A DNA stretch of 64,000 nucleotides from DATLNF01 sp035536235 (GTDB taxonomy: Bacteria; Actinomycetota; Actinomycetes; BP-191), in NCBI GenBank assembly GCA_035536235.1, contig DATLOQ010000045.1, positions 70,955-134,954 of the forward strand. The letters run 5' to 3'. Each line of letters opens with the position of its first letter. Positions within the stretch are counted from its first letter, which is position 1. The position numbers and the translations under genes are program-made. Below the pieces are notes generated by a model. That model saw nothing but the letters and a program-made list of their open reading frames with translations. It was not told the origin of the DNA and made no database searches. Positions 27,434-36,200 of this stretch are shown one piece after another.

Positions 27434-28218
27434 CGTCCGCGGAGCTGCTCCCTCCGGTCGCTGCTGGTGTGGCGGTCTGGCTGCTGGTCGCACCGGCCGC
27501 CACCTCCTCGCGCCAGTCAGGTCAACCGCTTGCTCTGCCCGCAGTGGACGCGCCGGTCGTGCTCGCCCTGGCCGGTGCCGGGGCCGGCCTCATCGTCTTT
27601 GGCGGGGTGCTGGGCGCCGGTCTCGGGGCCGCCCTGGGTGCGGGGGTGGGGCGGGCTGTGCAGCATCGGCGCACACATCAAGCGGAGGCCGCCGTACGAG
27701 GCGCACTGCCCGATGTGCTTCGCCTGCTGGCCGCCGAGCTGCAGGCGGGTGTGGCACCCGACGTCGCGCTGGGGTCGTGCAGTGCCGGTGCACCGCGCGC
27801 CCTCGCGATGCACCTGGGGTCGGTGAGCGCTGGCGCCCGACTGGGTTTGGACCCGGCCGTGACGCTGGCTCCAGGTCCGCCCGGCGCTGAGGGCCTGCGC
27901 GCTCTGGCCGCGTGTTGGCGGGTCAGTCAGTCCACCGGGTCCTCTCTCGGCATCGGTGTCGCCCGGCTGGCCAGCGGGCTGGCTGCCGAAGAACGCTGCC
28001 GGGCCGAGGTCGACGCCCAGCTCGCCGGTCCGCGCGCTTCGGCTGCGGTGCTGGCCACGCTGCCGCTCCTCGCGGTGACGATGTCGGTCGGCCTGGGCGC
28101 CTCGCCCCTCACGTTCTTCCGCACCCCGGTCGGCACTGCGTGTCTGGCCGTCGGAGCCGCACTCGACGTAGCCGGACTCCGCTGGACGCGACGTCTCGCC
28201 GCGGCGGCCACCCGGTGA
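27430..28218 (+). CDS. tadB: TadB-like type II secretion F-domain protein
   Basis: A 262-residue membrane protein, shorter than typical proteobacterial TadB. Membrane segments are at ~40-75 and ~200-250. The central cytoplasmic T2SF helix region has ALPDVLRLLAAELQAGVAP and WRVSQSTGSSLG, both F-domain hallmarks. It forms the inner-membrane platform with TadC. It starts with GTG overlapping the tadA stop, and its stop overlaps the tadC start by 4 bases. The counterpart is Rv3658c. Confidence 0.88.
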   Translation: MTSAELLPPVAAGVAVWLLVAPAATSSRQSGQPLALPAVDAPVVLALAGAGAGLIVFGGVLGAGLGAALGAGVGRAVQHRRTHQAEAAVRGALPDVLRLLAAELQAGVAPDVALGSCSAGAPRALAMHLGSVSAGARLGLDPAVTLAPGPPGAEGLRALAACWRVSQSTGSSLGIGVARLASGLAAEERCRAEVDAQLAGPRASAAVLATLPLLAVTMSVGLGASPLTFFRTPVGTACLAVGAALDVAGLRWTRRLAAAATR

Positions 28219-28946
28219 TCTCCCTGGCCGCTGTGCTCAGTGCCGCGGCGGTTGCCTTGGCACTGTCGGATGCCCGCGGCCGGACGGCTCGGGCGATGAT
28301 CCATGCCCTGCCGCGCGCGCCCGAGCTCACCAGCGCTTCGCGGGTCGGCCCCGCGATGTGCGGGCTGGCCGGGGCCGCGGTCGCTCAGCACCTCGGCGGG
28401 TGGACTGGGGTCGTGGTCGGTGCGGGAGCCGGCGCAGGGGCGTGGGCAGCGGTACGGGCCGCACCGAGGCGTGCCCGGCTGGCAGCTGACCGTCGACTCT
28501 TGCAAGCCATCCCGCTGGGCTGCGACCTGCTCGCTGCCTGCGTCAGCGCCGGGGCGTCCCCGCAGGCCGCGACCCGGGCGGTGGCGGAGGCAGTGCCAGG
28601 TCCGTTGGCAGACGTGCTGCACGGGGTCGCGAGGTCGCTGGCTCTCGGCGGGTCCGCGACGCAGGCGTGGGCGCCGTACGCCGATGGCCCGGCAGCGCTG
28701 CGCACTCTGGCTGTGGTGCTGTGCCGGGCATCGCTCTCCGGCGCTTCGCCGGCCCCCATGCTCGATGCGCTCGCCGTGGACCAGCGAGAGCGGCAGCGTC
28801 TCGCGGGCGAGGCAGCGGCGCGGCGAGCCGGCGTCGCGATGGTGGCGCCCCTGGGGTTGTGCTTCCTGCCTGCGTTCGTGCTGCTCGGCGTCGTCCCTCT
28901 TGTCGCTGGGCTTCTCGGCGGCGGGCTGGACCTGCTCGCTGGCTGA
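28215..28946 (+). CDS. tadC: TadC-like type II secretion F-domain protein
   Basis: A 243-residue membrane protein. The F-domain region reads IPLGCDLLAACVSAGASPQ and LCRASLSGASPAPMLD, with hydrophobic helices near the N-terminus (~30-60) and C-terminus (~205-240). Together with TadB it forms the pilus platform. It starts with GTG coupled to tadB (GTGA). The last ~35 residues form a glycine-rich membrane helix. The counterpart is Rv3657c. A 142-base gap follows before the DUF4244 gene, which holds a promoter-type element. Confidence 0.87.
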   Translation: MISLAAVLSAAAVALALSDARGRTARAMIHALPRAPELTSASRVGPAMCGLAGAAVAQHLGGWTGVVVGAGAGAGAWAAVRAAPRRARLAADRRLLQAIPLGCDLLAACVSAGASPQAATRAVAEAVPGPLADVLHGVARSLALGGSATQAWAPYADGPAALRTLAVVLCRASLSGASPAPMLDALAVDQRERQRLAGEAAARRAGVAMVAPLGLCFLPAFVLLGVVPLVAGLLGGGLDLLAG

Positions 28947-28965
28947 GCCCAGTGCGGCCGACCTT

Positions 28966-28990
28966 TCCACAGATGTGCCGTTGGGTCGCC
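28966..28990 (+). promoter_or_regulatory. TCCACAGAT-N8-GGGTCGCC element upstream of DUF4244
   Basis: TCCACAGAT (28966-28974) and GGGTCGCC (28983-28990) are separated by 8 bases, ending 98 bases before the DUF4244 start. The identical arrangement occurs before tadE at 50547-50571. Confidence 0.5.
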
Positions 28991-29088
28991 ACCAGAATCC
29001 GCCGGTCATCGACCGTGGTGCAGCGACGGCACCCGCTGTCGCTGCCGGCTCGCAACGACCCGGCAGGGCTCGAAATACCGGAGGCACC

Positions 29089-29268
29089 ATGGGCAGGATC
29101 ACGGCGATGCGGAGCAGCAGGGACGCGGGGATGGCGACGGCGGAGTACGCCGTCGGAACAGTCGCGGCGTGTGGGTTCGGCGGCGTGCTCTACAAGCTGC
29201 TGACCAACGAGTCGATCCTCGAGCTGCTGACGAACGTCGTCAGCAAAGCGCTGCGGTTCGGGCTGTAG
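29089..29268 (+). CDS. DUF4244 protein (Flp-pilin-like)
   Basis: A 59-residue protein with a short basic leader, the motif GMATAEYAVGTVAACG and one membrane helix (~18-40). The layout is that of Flp/TadE-type prepilins, in which a leader is removed ahead of a hydrophobic helix; cleavage itself is inferred. It is the counterpart of Rv3656c. ATG 29089 follows a perfect GGAGG at 5-base spacing. It is the last gene before the accessory segment. In M. tuberculosis TadE-like genes would follow directly; here they are 21.3 kb away. Confidence 0.88.
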   Translation: MGRITAMRSSRDAGMATAEYAVGTVAACGFGGVLYKLLTNESILELLTNVVSKALRFGL

Positions 29269-29283
29269 CGCGGCGGCTATCGC

Positions 29284-29329
29284 GAGGTTGGAGCGCGGGC
29301 GCTTCATAGAGAACACGCCCGCGCTCCAA
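29284..29329 (+). terminator. Terminator hairpin after DUF4244
   Basis: A perfect 16-bp stem (ggttggagcgcgggcg with its complement) and a 14-base loop, starting 15 bases after the stop codon. It ends the left half of the tad locus. Confidence 0.75.
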
Positions 29330-29410
29330 CCGGCTGGCCTGCGCCGACAATTCGAAAGGATCGCCGGGTCGCGTGGCTGCTCCGAGCTCAATCCGTCTGA
29401 CGATTGCGGT

Positions 29411-29459
29411 CTGGTCCTGACTGACGTGCGGGGCCTCCACGCGGCTGTGGCCGGACGAG
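29411..29459 (+). pseudogene. Short remnant of a class III cyclase gene
   Basis: 49 bases aligning with 31077-31124, the metal-binding start of the cyclase gene at 31056, in the same orientation. I count 43 identities over 48 aligned bases plus one indel. In the original frame they would read LVLTDV(R/Q)G and beyond, the first cyclase metal motif. The indel breaks the frame. Nothing after it resembles the rest of a cyclase, so this is a decayed or truncated copy. Confidence 0.5.
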
Positions 29460-29513
29460 CCTCGACCCACTCGACTCGGTGGCAGCGCGAACGAGTTGGC
29501 GAGGGCTAGTCGA

Positions 29514-30844
29514 CTATCGGCGCACGGCGAATACCTGCCACTCTTCAGAGAGGCCCTTGAGGAGATGACTCCCGCGCCCCTCGAACTTGATGCCGGACCC
29601 GAGTGCCAGATCTTTCACGGTGCTCGAGACACAGATCTCGCTCGGAGAGGCGAGGGACAGCATCCGCGCAGCGACGTGGACGGCTATTCCCTGAACAGCG
29701 TCAGGCGATACCGAGCATTCACCTGCGTGTATACCGACGCGCAGCTCCAGACCTATCGCCCTGACCCGCTCGACAAGAACGGCGCCGAACTCGATGGCTT
29801 TCGCGGGGCCAGCGAACAGGAAGAGGAATCCGTCGCCGGCAGTCTCTATCTCTCTGCCATTGTGACGCTTCAGCTCCTCCCGCACGATGCGTCGATGACG
29901 TTCTAGCAGTGGGAGCCACTGAGAATCCCCGAGCTCTGCAGCTTGCTCTGTGGAGCCCACGATGTCCGTGAACATCACCGTCGCGAGGACTCGGTCGGCT
30001 CGCGACGCAGAGCGCTCCCCGGTGACGAACTCCTCTACCTTGTCCAGATACATGTCGGCGTTGCTTGCCCACAGCACCGGGTCTGGGCCGGGTATCAGTT
30101 CGAATTCCGCGTGAGGGATGTGGTCGGCCAGGTGTCGGCCCATGGCACTGGTGATCAGCCCAGCATCCTCGCGATGCAGAACAAGGGTGGGCACGTGAAT
30201 CAACGGCAGCGTTGCACGCACGTCGATGCCGGTGAGCATCGTTTCCATCGCGATGAGCGATCCTGGGCTGGCCGCCATCCGCTGGTACCGCGCGTAGGCA
30301 GTGACGAAGTCAGGATCATGCGCCAGGCTGGGAGCGAAGAGCCCGATGCCTTCTTCGGTGCCCCACGCCTCTCTGATCACCGCCAGTACCTGTTGTACGA
30401 CCTCGGCGGACAGTCCGCAAGGAAAGTCCGCACTCCCCTGGAATCGCGCCGTCGTGTCAGCGAGGATCAGGCCGGTGACCTTCTCCGGGTGACTGGCTGC
30501 GAAGAGCATGGACATCGGCCCTGCGTCGGCCAATGTGAAGAGAAATGCGGATTCATGACCCGCTGCATCCAGAACAGCTTGTAGATCGTCGCCCCAGTCC
30601 TCCAAGGTGGGCATCTGACCAAGGGCGATCGGGTCCGAAAGGCCCACTCCGCGCTTGTCGAACAAGATGAGCGTGCAGAACTCAGCGAGCCGAAGAAGGA
30701 AGTCCTCAGATAGGGAACGTTCCATCTCTCTTCGACGTGGGTGAACCAGCTACCGAGGTACAGAAGAGGAGGCCCGGACCCAAGGACCTGATTGGCCACG
30801 TGCTGCCCGTTGCTCTGCACATATCGAGTCTGAGCAGTACGCAC
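29514..30844 (-). pseudogene. Alpha/beta hydrolase fused to class III cyclase, frameshifted
   Basis: The N-terminal part is read from GTG 30844 (VRTAQTRYVQSNGQHVANQV and on to ERWNVPYL). The rest lies in another frame (LSEDFLLRLAEFCTLILFDKRG and on to 29514), so one base has been lost, or two gained, near 30,715. The hydrolase elbow, normally GxSxG, reads LADAGPMS: the nucleophile Ser is missing. The cyclase domain (from ~residue 245) keeps both metal aspartates (FTDIVGS, AGDGFL), but the base-selecting Lys is Glu (IETAGDG) and the usual Asn is His (AVHVAAR). It is a decayed gene unless the frameshift is a sequencing error. Confidence 0.7.
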
Positions 30845-31055
30845 TCTCGCCCTCCGGATGCCATCCTCCTGGCAATGCTAGGGCCCTTCGGGGCGCCGGG
30901 GCCCAGCCGATCACCCGGTCCGCACGAGCGGCGGGTCGCCAGGTGCTGCGGTGGCTACAACCCGGCCGGGCGGCCTATCGGGAGCGGGGAGCGCGGTGTG
31001 CTTTTGGTGCCTGTAACTCCTGGCCCGCTCTCTGACACCATCTGGGGTCGAGGGG

Positions 31056-33914
31056 GTGGGCGTGGAGACGCTGGTGCTGGTCCTGACCGATGTGCAGGGC
31101 TCCACACGGCTGTGGCAGGACGAGTCAGTGGCGATGGCCGCCGCGATGGCGCGTCATGACGAGATCGTGCACGGCGCGGTCGCCGAGCACGGCGGTTGGC
31201 GCCCGGCCGACCAGGGTGAGGGCGATGCGGTTTTCGCCGCGTTCCGCTCGGCAACCGAGGCCCTGGCTGCGGTGGCGCAGGTGCAGCGCGGGCTCGCTGC
31301 GGAGCCGTGGCCCACCAGCATTCCCTTGAAGGTGCGAATCGGGGTGCACCTGGGTGAGGTGACCGAACGCGCGGGAAACCTGTACGGCGACCCGGTGAAC
31401 CGATGTGCCCGCCTGCGCGGCCTCGGCGCCGGCGGGCAGACGCTGCTCAGCGCGCCGGTGTACGAGGTGGTCCGCGACCGACTCCCGGCCGGGGCTTCGG
31501 TCGCCGACCTGGGGGAGCACCGGCTGAAGGACCTCACCCGTCCCGAGCACGTCTGGCAGCTCGACCTCGACGGACTGGATCGCGAGTTCCCGCCGCTCGC
31601 GTCGCTGGACCGGGCGACGCATAACCTCCCGGTGCAGGCCGCGCCGTTCATCGGCCGGGAGACGGAGCTTACGTCGCTCGTTGCCGCTGTGCGCGAGCAC
31701 CGCCTGGTGACGCTGACTGGGTTCGGCGGGATGGGCAAGACGCGGCTTGCGCTGCAGGCCGCCGCGGAGCTCGCCGGTCACCCTGACATCGGCGACGTGT
31801 GGTTCGTCGACCTCGCTGCGGTGACCGACCCGGCACTGGTGCCGGCTCGCGTGGCCGAGGCGGCGGGCGTGCGGTTCGGCGCGGGCGACCCGACGAAGGC
31901 GATGGTCGCCGCGTTCATTGACCATCCGACGCTGTTGGTGCTCGACAACCTCGAGCAGGTCATGGGATGCGCTGCGTTCGTCGCCGACCTGGTCACCGTG
32001 GCGCCAGCGCTGCGGGTGCTGGCGACCAGCCGCGAGCCGCTCCGGCTCCGGGCCGAACGGCAGGTGCCGCTGTCACCGATGTCGGTGCCCGCCGATCGCG
32101 TGTCTGCCGAGGTGCTCTCCACCTACGAGGCGGTGCGCTTCTTCGTCGACCGCGCCTGCGCCGTACGACCCGACTTCGCCGTCACCAACCAGACCGCGCC
32201 CGCGGTCGCGGCGATCTGCGCGCGGCTCGACGGCCATCCGCTTGCGTTAGAGCTCGCCGCGGCACGGGTCAAGATGCTCAGCGTCGACAAGCTGCTCGCC
32301 CGGCTCGACTCGGCGCTGACCGTGCTCACTGGCGGCCACCGTGACATGCCCGCGCGCCACCAGACGCTGCGCGCCACCATCGCCTGGTCCTACGACGCGC
32401 TCGACGCCGACGAGCAGCTGCTGCTGGCCCGCATGTCCGTGCTCCCGGCACCGGCTGATCTCGACATGATCGAAGCGGTGTGCGGCGACGGCATCGACGT
32501 CTACGACCGACTCGAGGCGCTGGTCGAGCGTAGCCTGGTACGCACGGTCGAAGAAGACGGCGAGACGCGCTTCGGCCTGCTCGTCAGCGTCCGTGACTAC
32601 GCAGCGGAGCACGTCGGGGAATCTGCCGACAAGGAGCTCCGCGACCGGCACTCGGCCCACGTCGCCACGAGCGTCACTCGGGCTCGCGCCGAGCACGATG
32701 CTGTGGTCGTGGTGAAGCGGGAGCTCCCGCACCTACGGGCGGCGCTCGATCACCTCGACCGGACCGGGGCGGACGCCGACTACGTCGCGCTCGTCGTGAG
32801 CGTCGACGACGGGGTGACCCACGCAGGCCACCTGGCCGAGTACCTCGCCCTCGCCTCGCGTGCGCTCGCGCTCGGCGGTACGGCCGCACAGCGCGCGCAG
32901 CTCTACGGCAACCTGAGCTTGACCTACTCCAACGTCGGCGAGGTCGAGCGCGCACGAGAGATGGACGAGCGCGCGCTGGTCGAGGCCCGACGTGGCAACG
33001 ACCCCGTGGTCCACGCGAACGTCGCCGTCATGGCCGTCGGCACCGCCCGGACCCGGGCGGCGCTCATGGAGCGCGTTGAGGAGTACCGCGGCCTGCGGGA
33101 TCGTCTTCCTCCGGAGTGGCTCACCCTGTTCGACCACGAAGAGGCCAACCTCCTCGCCGGCCGGCTGCGATTCGCCGACCCGGCCGCCGCTGAGGCTGCA
33201 GCGCGACGTTTCAGCCATGCTGGGGTGTTCAGCGTGCGACTCGCCCGCGTCCTACTCGACACCGGTCGGGTGCAGGAGGCCTGCGCAGCCCTGGAGCGGG
33301 TGCGGGACCCGGCGCCGTTCCTGGGCATGCGGACGTGGGAGCTGCGCGGTCTCACCGAGCGGGCGCGAGCAGCGCTGCTCTGCGGTGACCCGACGGAGGC
33401 TCGGCAGCTCGCCGCGGAGGCGCGAGAGGGCTTCTTGCTCGTCGGAGCTAGGCCATTCGAGCCGGCAGACGTCCTGGCGCACGTCGCGCGGCGTGAGCGG
33501 CAGCCCGCCGCGGCGGTGGACCTCCTCGACCAGGCGCTCGTCGGCGCGCCCGACCCGCCGGACGTCCTCGTCGCGCAGCTGCTGTGGCGGCGCGCTGTCG
33601 CACACGCGGATGCGGGTCGTCTCGATCTTGCGCTCGCCGACGTCACAGCCGCCCGAGAGGTGCTGCAGGACGAGGAGCTCTGGCTGCTCGAGCTGCTCGG
33701 CTGCCTCGTCGTCGAGGCGCTCGTCCTGGAGTCGACCGACCCAGCTAGGTCGGCCCGCCTGCTCGGCTCCGTGGGCGCGCACCGTGGCACGTGGCTTCTG
33801 CCGCACGACCTCGACGATGACGCGCACGCCCTCGCGCAGCGTCTCGGCGACATGTACGCCGAGGACGTCGCTCTCGGAAGGCTTCTCGCCCCGTCCACCG
33901 CGGCGCGGAACTAG
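31056..33914 (+). CDS. Class III cyclase-like / NB-ARC-type ATPase / TPR regulator
   Basis: A 952-residue protein: cyclase-like domain (~1-165), STAND/NB-ARC ATPase with GFGGMGKTRLA (~225) and LLVLDNLEQV (Walker B, ~290), a winged-helix-like stretch with RHQTLRATIAWSYDAL, and a helical repeat region to the end. The metal aspartates are present (LTDVQGSTRLW, GEGDAVFAAF), as are GDPVNRCARL Asp, Asn and Arg. The adenine-selecting Lys position is Gln, so activity or base choice is uncertain. Such proteins link nucleotide signalling to transcription control or protein assembly. The start is GTG 31056; GTG 31062 is also possible. Confidence 0.87.
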   Translation: MGVETLVLVLTDVQGSTRLWQDESVAMAAAMARHDEIVHGAVAEHGGWRPADQGEGDAVFAAFRSATEALAAVAQVQRGLAAEPWPTSIPLKVRIGVHLGEVTERAGNLYGDPVNRCARLRGLGAGGQTLLSAPVYEVVRDRLPAGASVADLGEHRLKDLTRPEHVWQLDLDGLDREFPPLASLDRATHNLPVQAAPFIGRETELTSLVAAVREHRLVTLTGFGGMGKTRLALQAAAELAGHPDIGDVWFVDLAAVTDPALVPARVAEAAGVRFGAGDPTKAMVAAFIDHPTLLVLDNLEQVMGCAAFVADLVTVAPALRVLATSREPLRLRAERQVPLSPMSVPADRVSAEVLSTYEAVRFFVDRACAVRPDFAVTNQTAPAVAAICARLDGHPLALELAAARVKMLSVDKLLARLDSALTVLTGGHRDMPARHQTLRATIAWSYDALDADEQLLLARMSVLPAPADLDMIEAVCGDGIDVYDRLEALVERSLVRTVEEDGETRFGLLVSVRDYAAEHVGESADKELRDRHSAHVATSVTRARAEHDAVVVVKRELPHLRAALDHLDRTGADADYVALVVSVDDGVTHAGHLAEYLALASRALALGGTAAQRAQLYGNLSLTYSNVGEVERAREMDERALVEARRGNDPVVHANVAVMAVGTARTRAALMERVEEYRGLRDRLPPEWLTLFDHEEANLLAGRLRFADPAAAEAAARRFSHAGVFSVRLARVLLDTGRVQEACAALERVRDPAPFLGMRTWELRGLTERARAALLCGDPTEARQLAAEAREGFLLVGARPFEPADVLAHVARRERQPAAAVDLLDQALVGAPDPPDVLVAQLLWRRAVAHADAGRLDLALADVTAAREVLQDEELWLLELLGCLVVEALVLESTDPARSARLLGSVGAHRGTWLLPHDLDDDAHALAQRLGDMYAEDVALGRLLAPSTAARN

Positions 33915-34012
33915 CCTTCCCGGGTCAGTGCACCTAGGTCGCGAGATGTCGTTGAGATAGCGATGCAGCAGTCCGCCCTGCGCGGGACCTCTTCGAGATG
34001 CGAAGCACGGAC

Positions 34013-34324
34013 CTACGTCCAGCCCGGCGACTCGACGTAGTCCACGACGGCGACGTCGTACTTCTCCACTGTGACCTCGGCGCCGTAGGCCTGCGCAAAC
34101 TGCTCCCGGGACTCTCGCATCGCGTCGTCGCTGTCCTGCTCGGCATGCTCGTCCTCCCACAGCGTCACTGCCATGCCGAATCCGCGCTCGGCGTCGTAAA
34201 GCGCGACGTAACCTCGGTAGCCCGGATGCCGTCTTGCCGCCGGCACGAGCACGCTCTTCGTCAGCTCGACGCCGGCTTCGACGAGGCTCCGTTCGCCTCT
34301 GGTGAGGATGACTCTGGCCTTCAT
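34013..34324 (-). CDS. Small dimeric alpha/beta-barrel (ABM-like) protein
   Basis: A 103-residue single-domain protein with the antibiotic-biosynthesis-monooxygenase-like ferredoxin fold. Strands MKARVILTRG and GYVALYDAERGFGMAVTLWED are separated by a helix, with a final strand KYDVAVVDYV. The WE(D)-containing strand is typical of the superfamily. The chemistry is unknown. ATG 34324 overlaps the last codon of the broken glycosyltransferase as ATGA and has a GGAGAG ribosome-binding site, so it was the second gene of a two-gene operon. Confidence 0.7.
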   Translation of the reverse strand: MKARVILTRGERSLVEAGVELTKSVLVPAARRHPGYRGYVALYDAERGFGMAVTLWEDEHAEQDSDDAMRESREQFAQAYGAEVTVEKYDVAVVDYVESPGWT

Positions 34325-35084
34325 CCAACTCTCCGGTCCTGGTTACGTGCCGATCCTGGCCGCGCTATTTCGACGGCCCTCGGCGCGACAGCTTTGGATT
34401 TCGCAATGATGGCTTCGAGCTGCGCCGCGACGTCGGCGGGGGAGGGCATGGCGGCGATCTCCGCGGGTACTCCGGCGGCCGCATCGATATAGGTCGGCGT
34501 GCGCAGCAGCGTGGCGACCGCGTCTCGGATCGCTTCTGCGGTCGGCGTGCGGCTGCAGGGTCGGGGCGGCGCCGACGCGAGCCCCGTCGGCGGCGTTGAG
34601 TAATTGGTCCGCGCCCTCGGGTAGGCACAGCTGCGGGAGGCCAGCCGCGAGTGAGCCGAGAAAGGTGCCCGACCCGGCGTGCGACACGACGACCTTGCAG
34701 TGCTCGAGCAGGTGGGTCTGCGGAACGGAGCGACCCACGTGGACGTGGTCGGGGACGGGCCCGACCGCGTCGACATCGCCACGTGGTCCGACCGTGACCA
34801 GCAGCCGAACCGGCAGCTCGGCGATGGCGCCCACGGCGGTGCGCAGCACCGAGGCAGCGTTGAACACCGTGCCGAGAGTCAGGTAGACCAACGGGCGCTC
34901 GTCAGGCGTCAGCCTGGCTCAGCCCGGCAACGACAGTGACGATGCCGGCCCGCTCCAGCCCAGCCCGCAGGTCCTCGGGCGCGCAGAACCGCACATCGTG
35001 ACCCGCGGCGCCCAGGGCCGACGCGAGAGGCGGCAGCGGATGCACATGTCCGATCCCGGCCGCTGAGGTGATGAGAACCCGCAT
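34321..35084 (-). pseudogene. Broken UDP-glycosyltransferase (MGT family)
   Basis: Residues 1-60 are a normal glycosyltransferase N-terminus (MRVLITSAAGIGHVHPLPPL, GHDVRF). They run into a stop next to DERPLVYLTLGTVFN, which normally begins the C-terminal domain ~200 residues later, so the middle is deleted. The acceptor/donor motif VVVSHAGSGTFLGSLAAGLP is intact, but a second frameshift near 34,560 moves the C-terminus (AEAIRDAVATLLRTP and on) into another frame. The final stop overlaps the next gene's ATG, confirming the original reading frame. It cannot encode a working enzyme. Confidence 0.8.
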
Positions 35085-35210
35085 GGCAACTGCATCTTCC
35101 GGTCGTCGGAGATTTGGTGCCCGCCTCGTCGTTGTGCGGACCGGCGCGATCGCGCAGCTTCCTCCCGTGATGCGGCGGAGATTCCATCATGTCAACAGCG
35201 CCACTCGCTA

Positions 35211-35243
35211 CGGGTGGGGTCGGCGAAAGGCCGACCCCACCCG
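35211..35243 (-). terminator. Terminator hairpin after the cupin gene
   Basis: A perfect 14-bp stem (cgggtggggtcggc with its complement) and a GAAAG loop, ~90 bases past the cupin stop. It is the main structure in the 250-base gap 35085-35334, where I see no gene. Confidence 0.65.
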
Positions 35244-35334
35244 GGTCATGGCAGAGCAGTAATCCGCCATACACCGCCTCGGTAGCAGGCGCTACCCAGA
35301 GGCTAGGTGCGCCGCACTTCTGGCGCTGGGGGCG

Positions 35335-35826
35335 TCAGCAGCTCACCGCAGGCGGGTCGATGTTGGTCCGGAAGGCGCCGCCGACCGGCGCGACGATCAC
35401 GCTGATGTCCTGCGCGGTCGAGCTCGAGAGGTTGCGGACGAGGTGTCCGTGGCCCGTGTCGACGAAGGACTGGCCCGCATGGACGGTGTGCGGAGTGCAC
35501 GGGTCGTCTGACTCGTAGTAGGTCAACGTGCCCCGAGTTACGGTGATGAGGATGGGGCCGGGGTGGGTGTGCCAGCCGGTGGAGCCGCCCGCCTGGTAGT
35601 CGTGCTGGCGAACCACGAGGTCGACCGGCTGGGTCGAGTGCGCGCGGAAGTTCGGCACGGGACCCCGCGGGTCGGACCGAACGTTGAACGCATCAAGCGT
35701 CCCACGGGCGAGGAGCGTGGGTGTGACGTTCGTAGGCGCCTCCGCGTGGGTGACGCTGACAACGGATGCGAGTACTGCCAGCGCAGTGCAGGCGGTAAAC
35801 CCGGCGTAGAGCGCGTGTCGCTTCAT
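35335..35826 (-). CDS. Secreted cupin-domain protein
   Basis: A 163-residue protein. The signal peptide (~1-28) ends before AEAPTNV. A single cupin barrel follows, with motif 1 around GWHTHPGPILITVTRG (two metal-type histidines) and motif 2 around DTGHGHLVRN. It is probably a small metal-binding extracytoplasmic protein; no enzyme activity can be assigned. The ATG overlaps the stop of the upstream gene (ATGA), so the two form a coupled operon. A C-terminal cysteine is the last residue. Confidence 0.8.
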   Translation of the reverse strand: MKRHALYAGFTACTALAVLASVVSVTHAEAPTNVTPTLLARGTLDAFNVRSDPRGPVPNFRAHSTQPVDLVVRQHDYQAGGSTGWHTHPGPILITVTRGTLTYYESDDPCTPHTVHAGQSFVDTGHGHLVRNLSSSTAQDISVIVAPVGGAFRTNIDPPAVSC

Positions 35827-36107
35827 GGTTCCCCCTCGATAGGTGGTGCATGGGTGTAGACGGCTTCCACGACCCGCAGCGGATGCAGGCCCGCTCTCTC
35901 CGCTGCGAGCGCCGCGTGACGTCCGCTGGGAGCGTCCAGGACGAAGAAGCAGAGCTCCTCCTCCGGGATGTGGATGGTGTGCTCGAACCGGATGTCGAGC
36001 CCCTCGCTCGCAAGATCCGCCACGGCGACGCGCGCGCGGCGCTCTGCAGCGGCGCGCTCTCCCCCGACGCTTCGGGTGAGGTAGGTCTCGACCAGGTAGC
36101 TCGGCAC
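35823..36107 (-). CDS. DUF4242-like small protein
   Basis: A 94-residue protein with the pattern MPSYLVETYL, EELCFFVLDAPS and VVEAVYTHAPP. This resembles the DUF4242 (SCO4226-type) alpha/beta proteins; SCO4226 of Streptomyces binds nickel. The start is GTG 36107, 6 bases after a TATGGT -10 box, so it is probably leaderless. It is co-transcribed with the secreted cupin gene. The specific function is unknown. Confidence 0.65.
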   Translation of the reverse strand: MPSYLVETYLTRSVGGERAAAERRARVAVADLASEGLDIRFEHTIHIPEEELCFFVLDAPSGRHAALAAERAGLHPLRVVEAVYTHAPPIEGEP

Positions 36108-36113
36108 GGCACG

Positions 36114-36119
36114 ACCATA
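36114..36119 (-). promoter_or_regulatory. -10 box, likely leaderless promoter
   Basis: On the minus strand TATGGT ends 6 bases before GTG 36107, which has no ribosome-binding site. Confidence 0.45.
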
Positions 36120-36200
36120 GGAACCGGCGCGGCCGTACGAAACGGGAGAACTACGCGACTTTGCTCACGGATGCGCGCAGTGCTCCCGCTGCACGTCAGC

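Noticed and set aside
25049..27493. Very long minus-strand open frame (814 codons) opposite ssd and tadA
   Set aside because: It is Arg/Ser/Pro-rich without domain features, while the plus strand carries clear ATPase motifs. It is an antisense artefact of high GC content.
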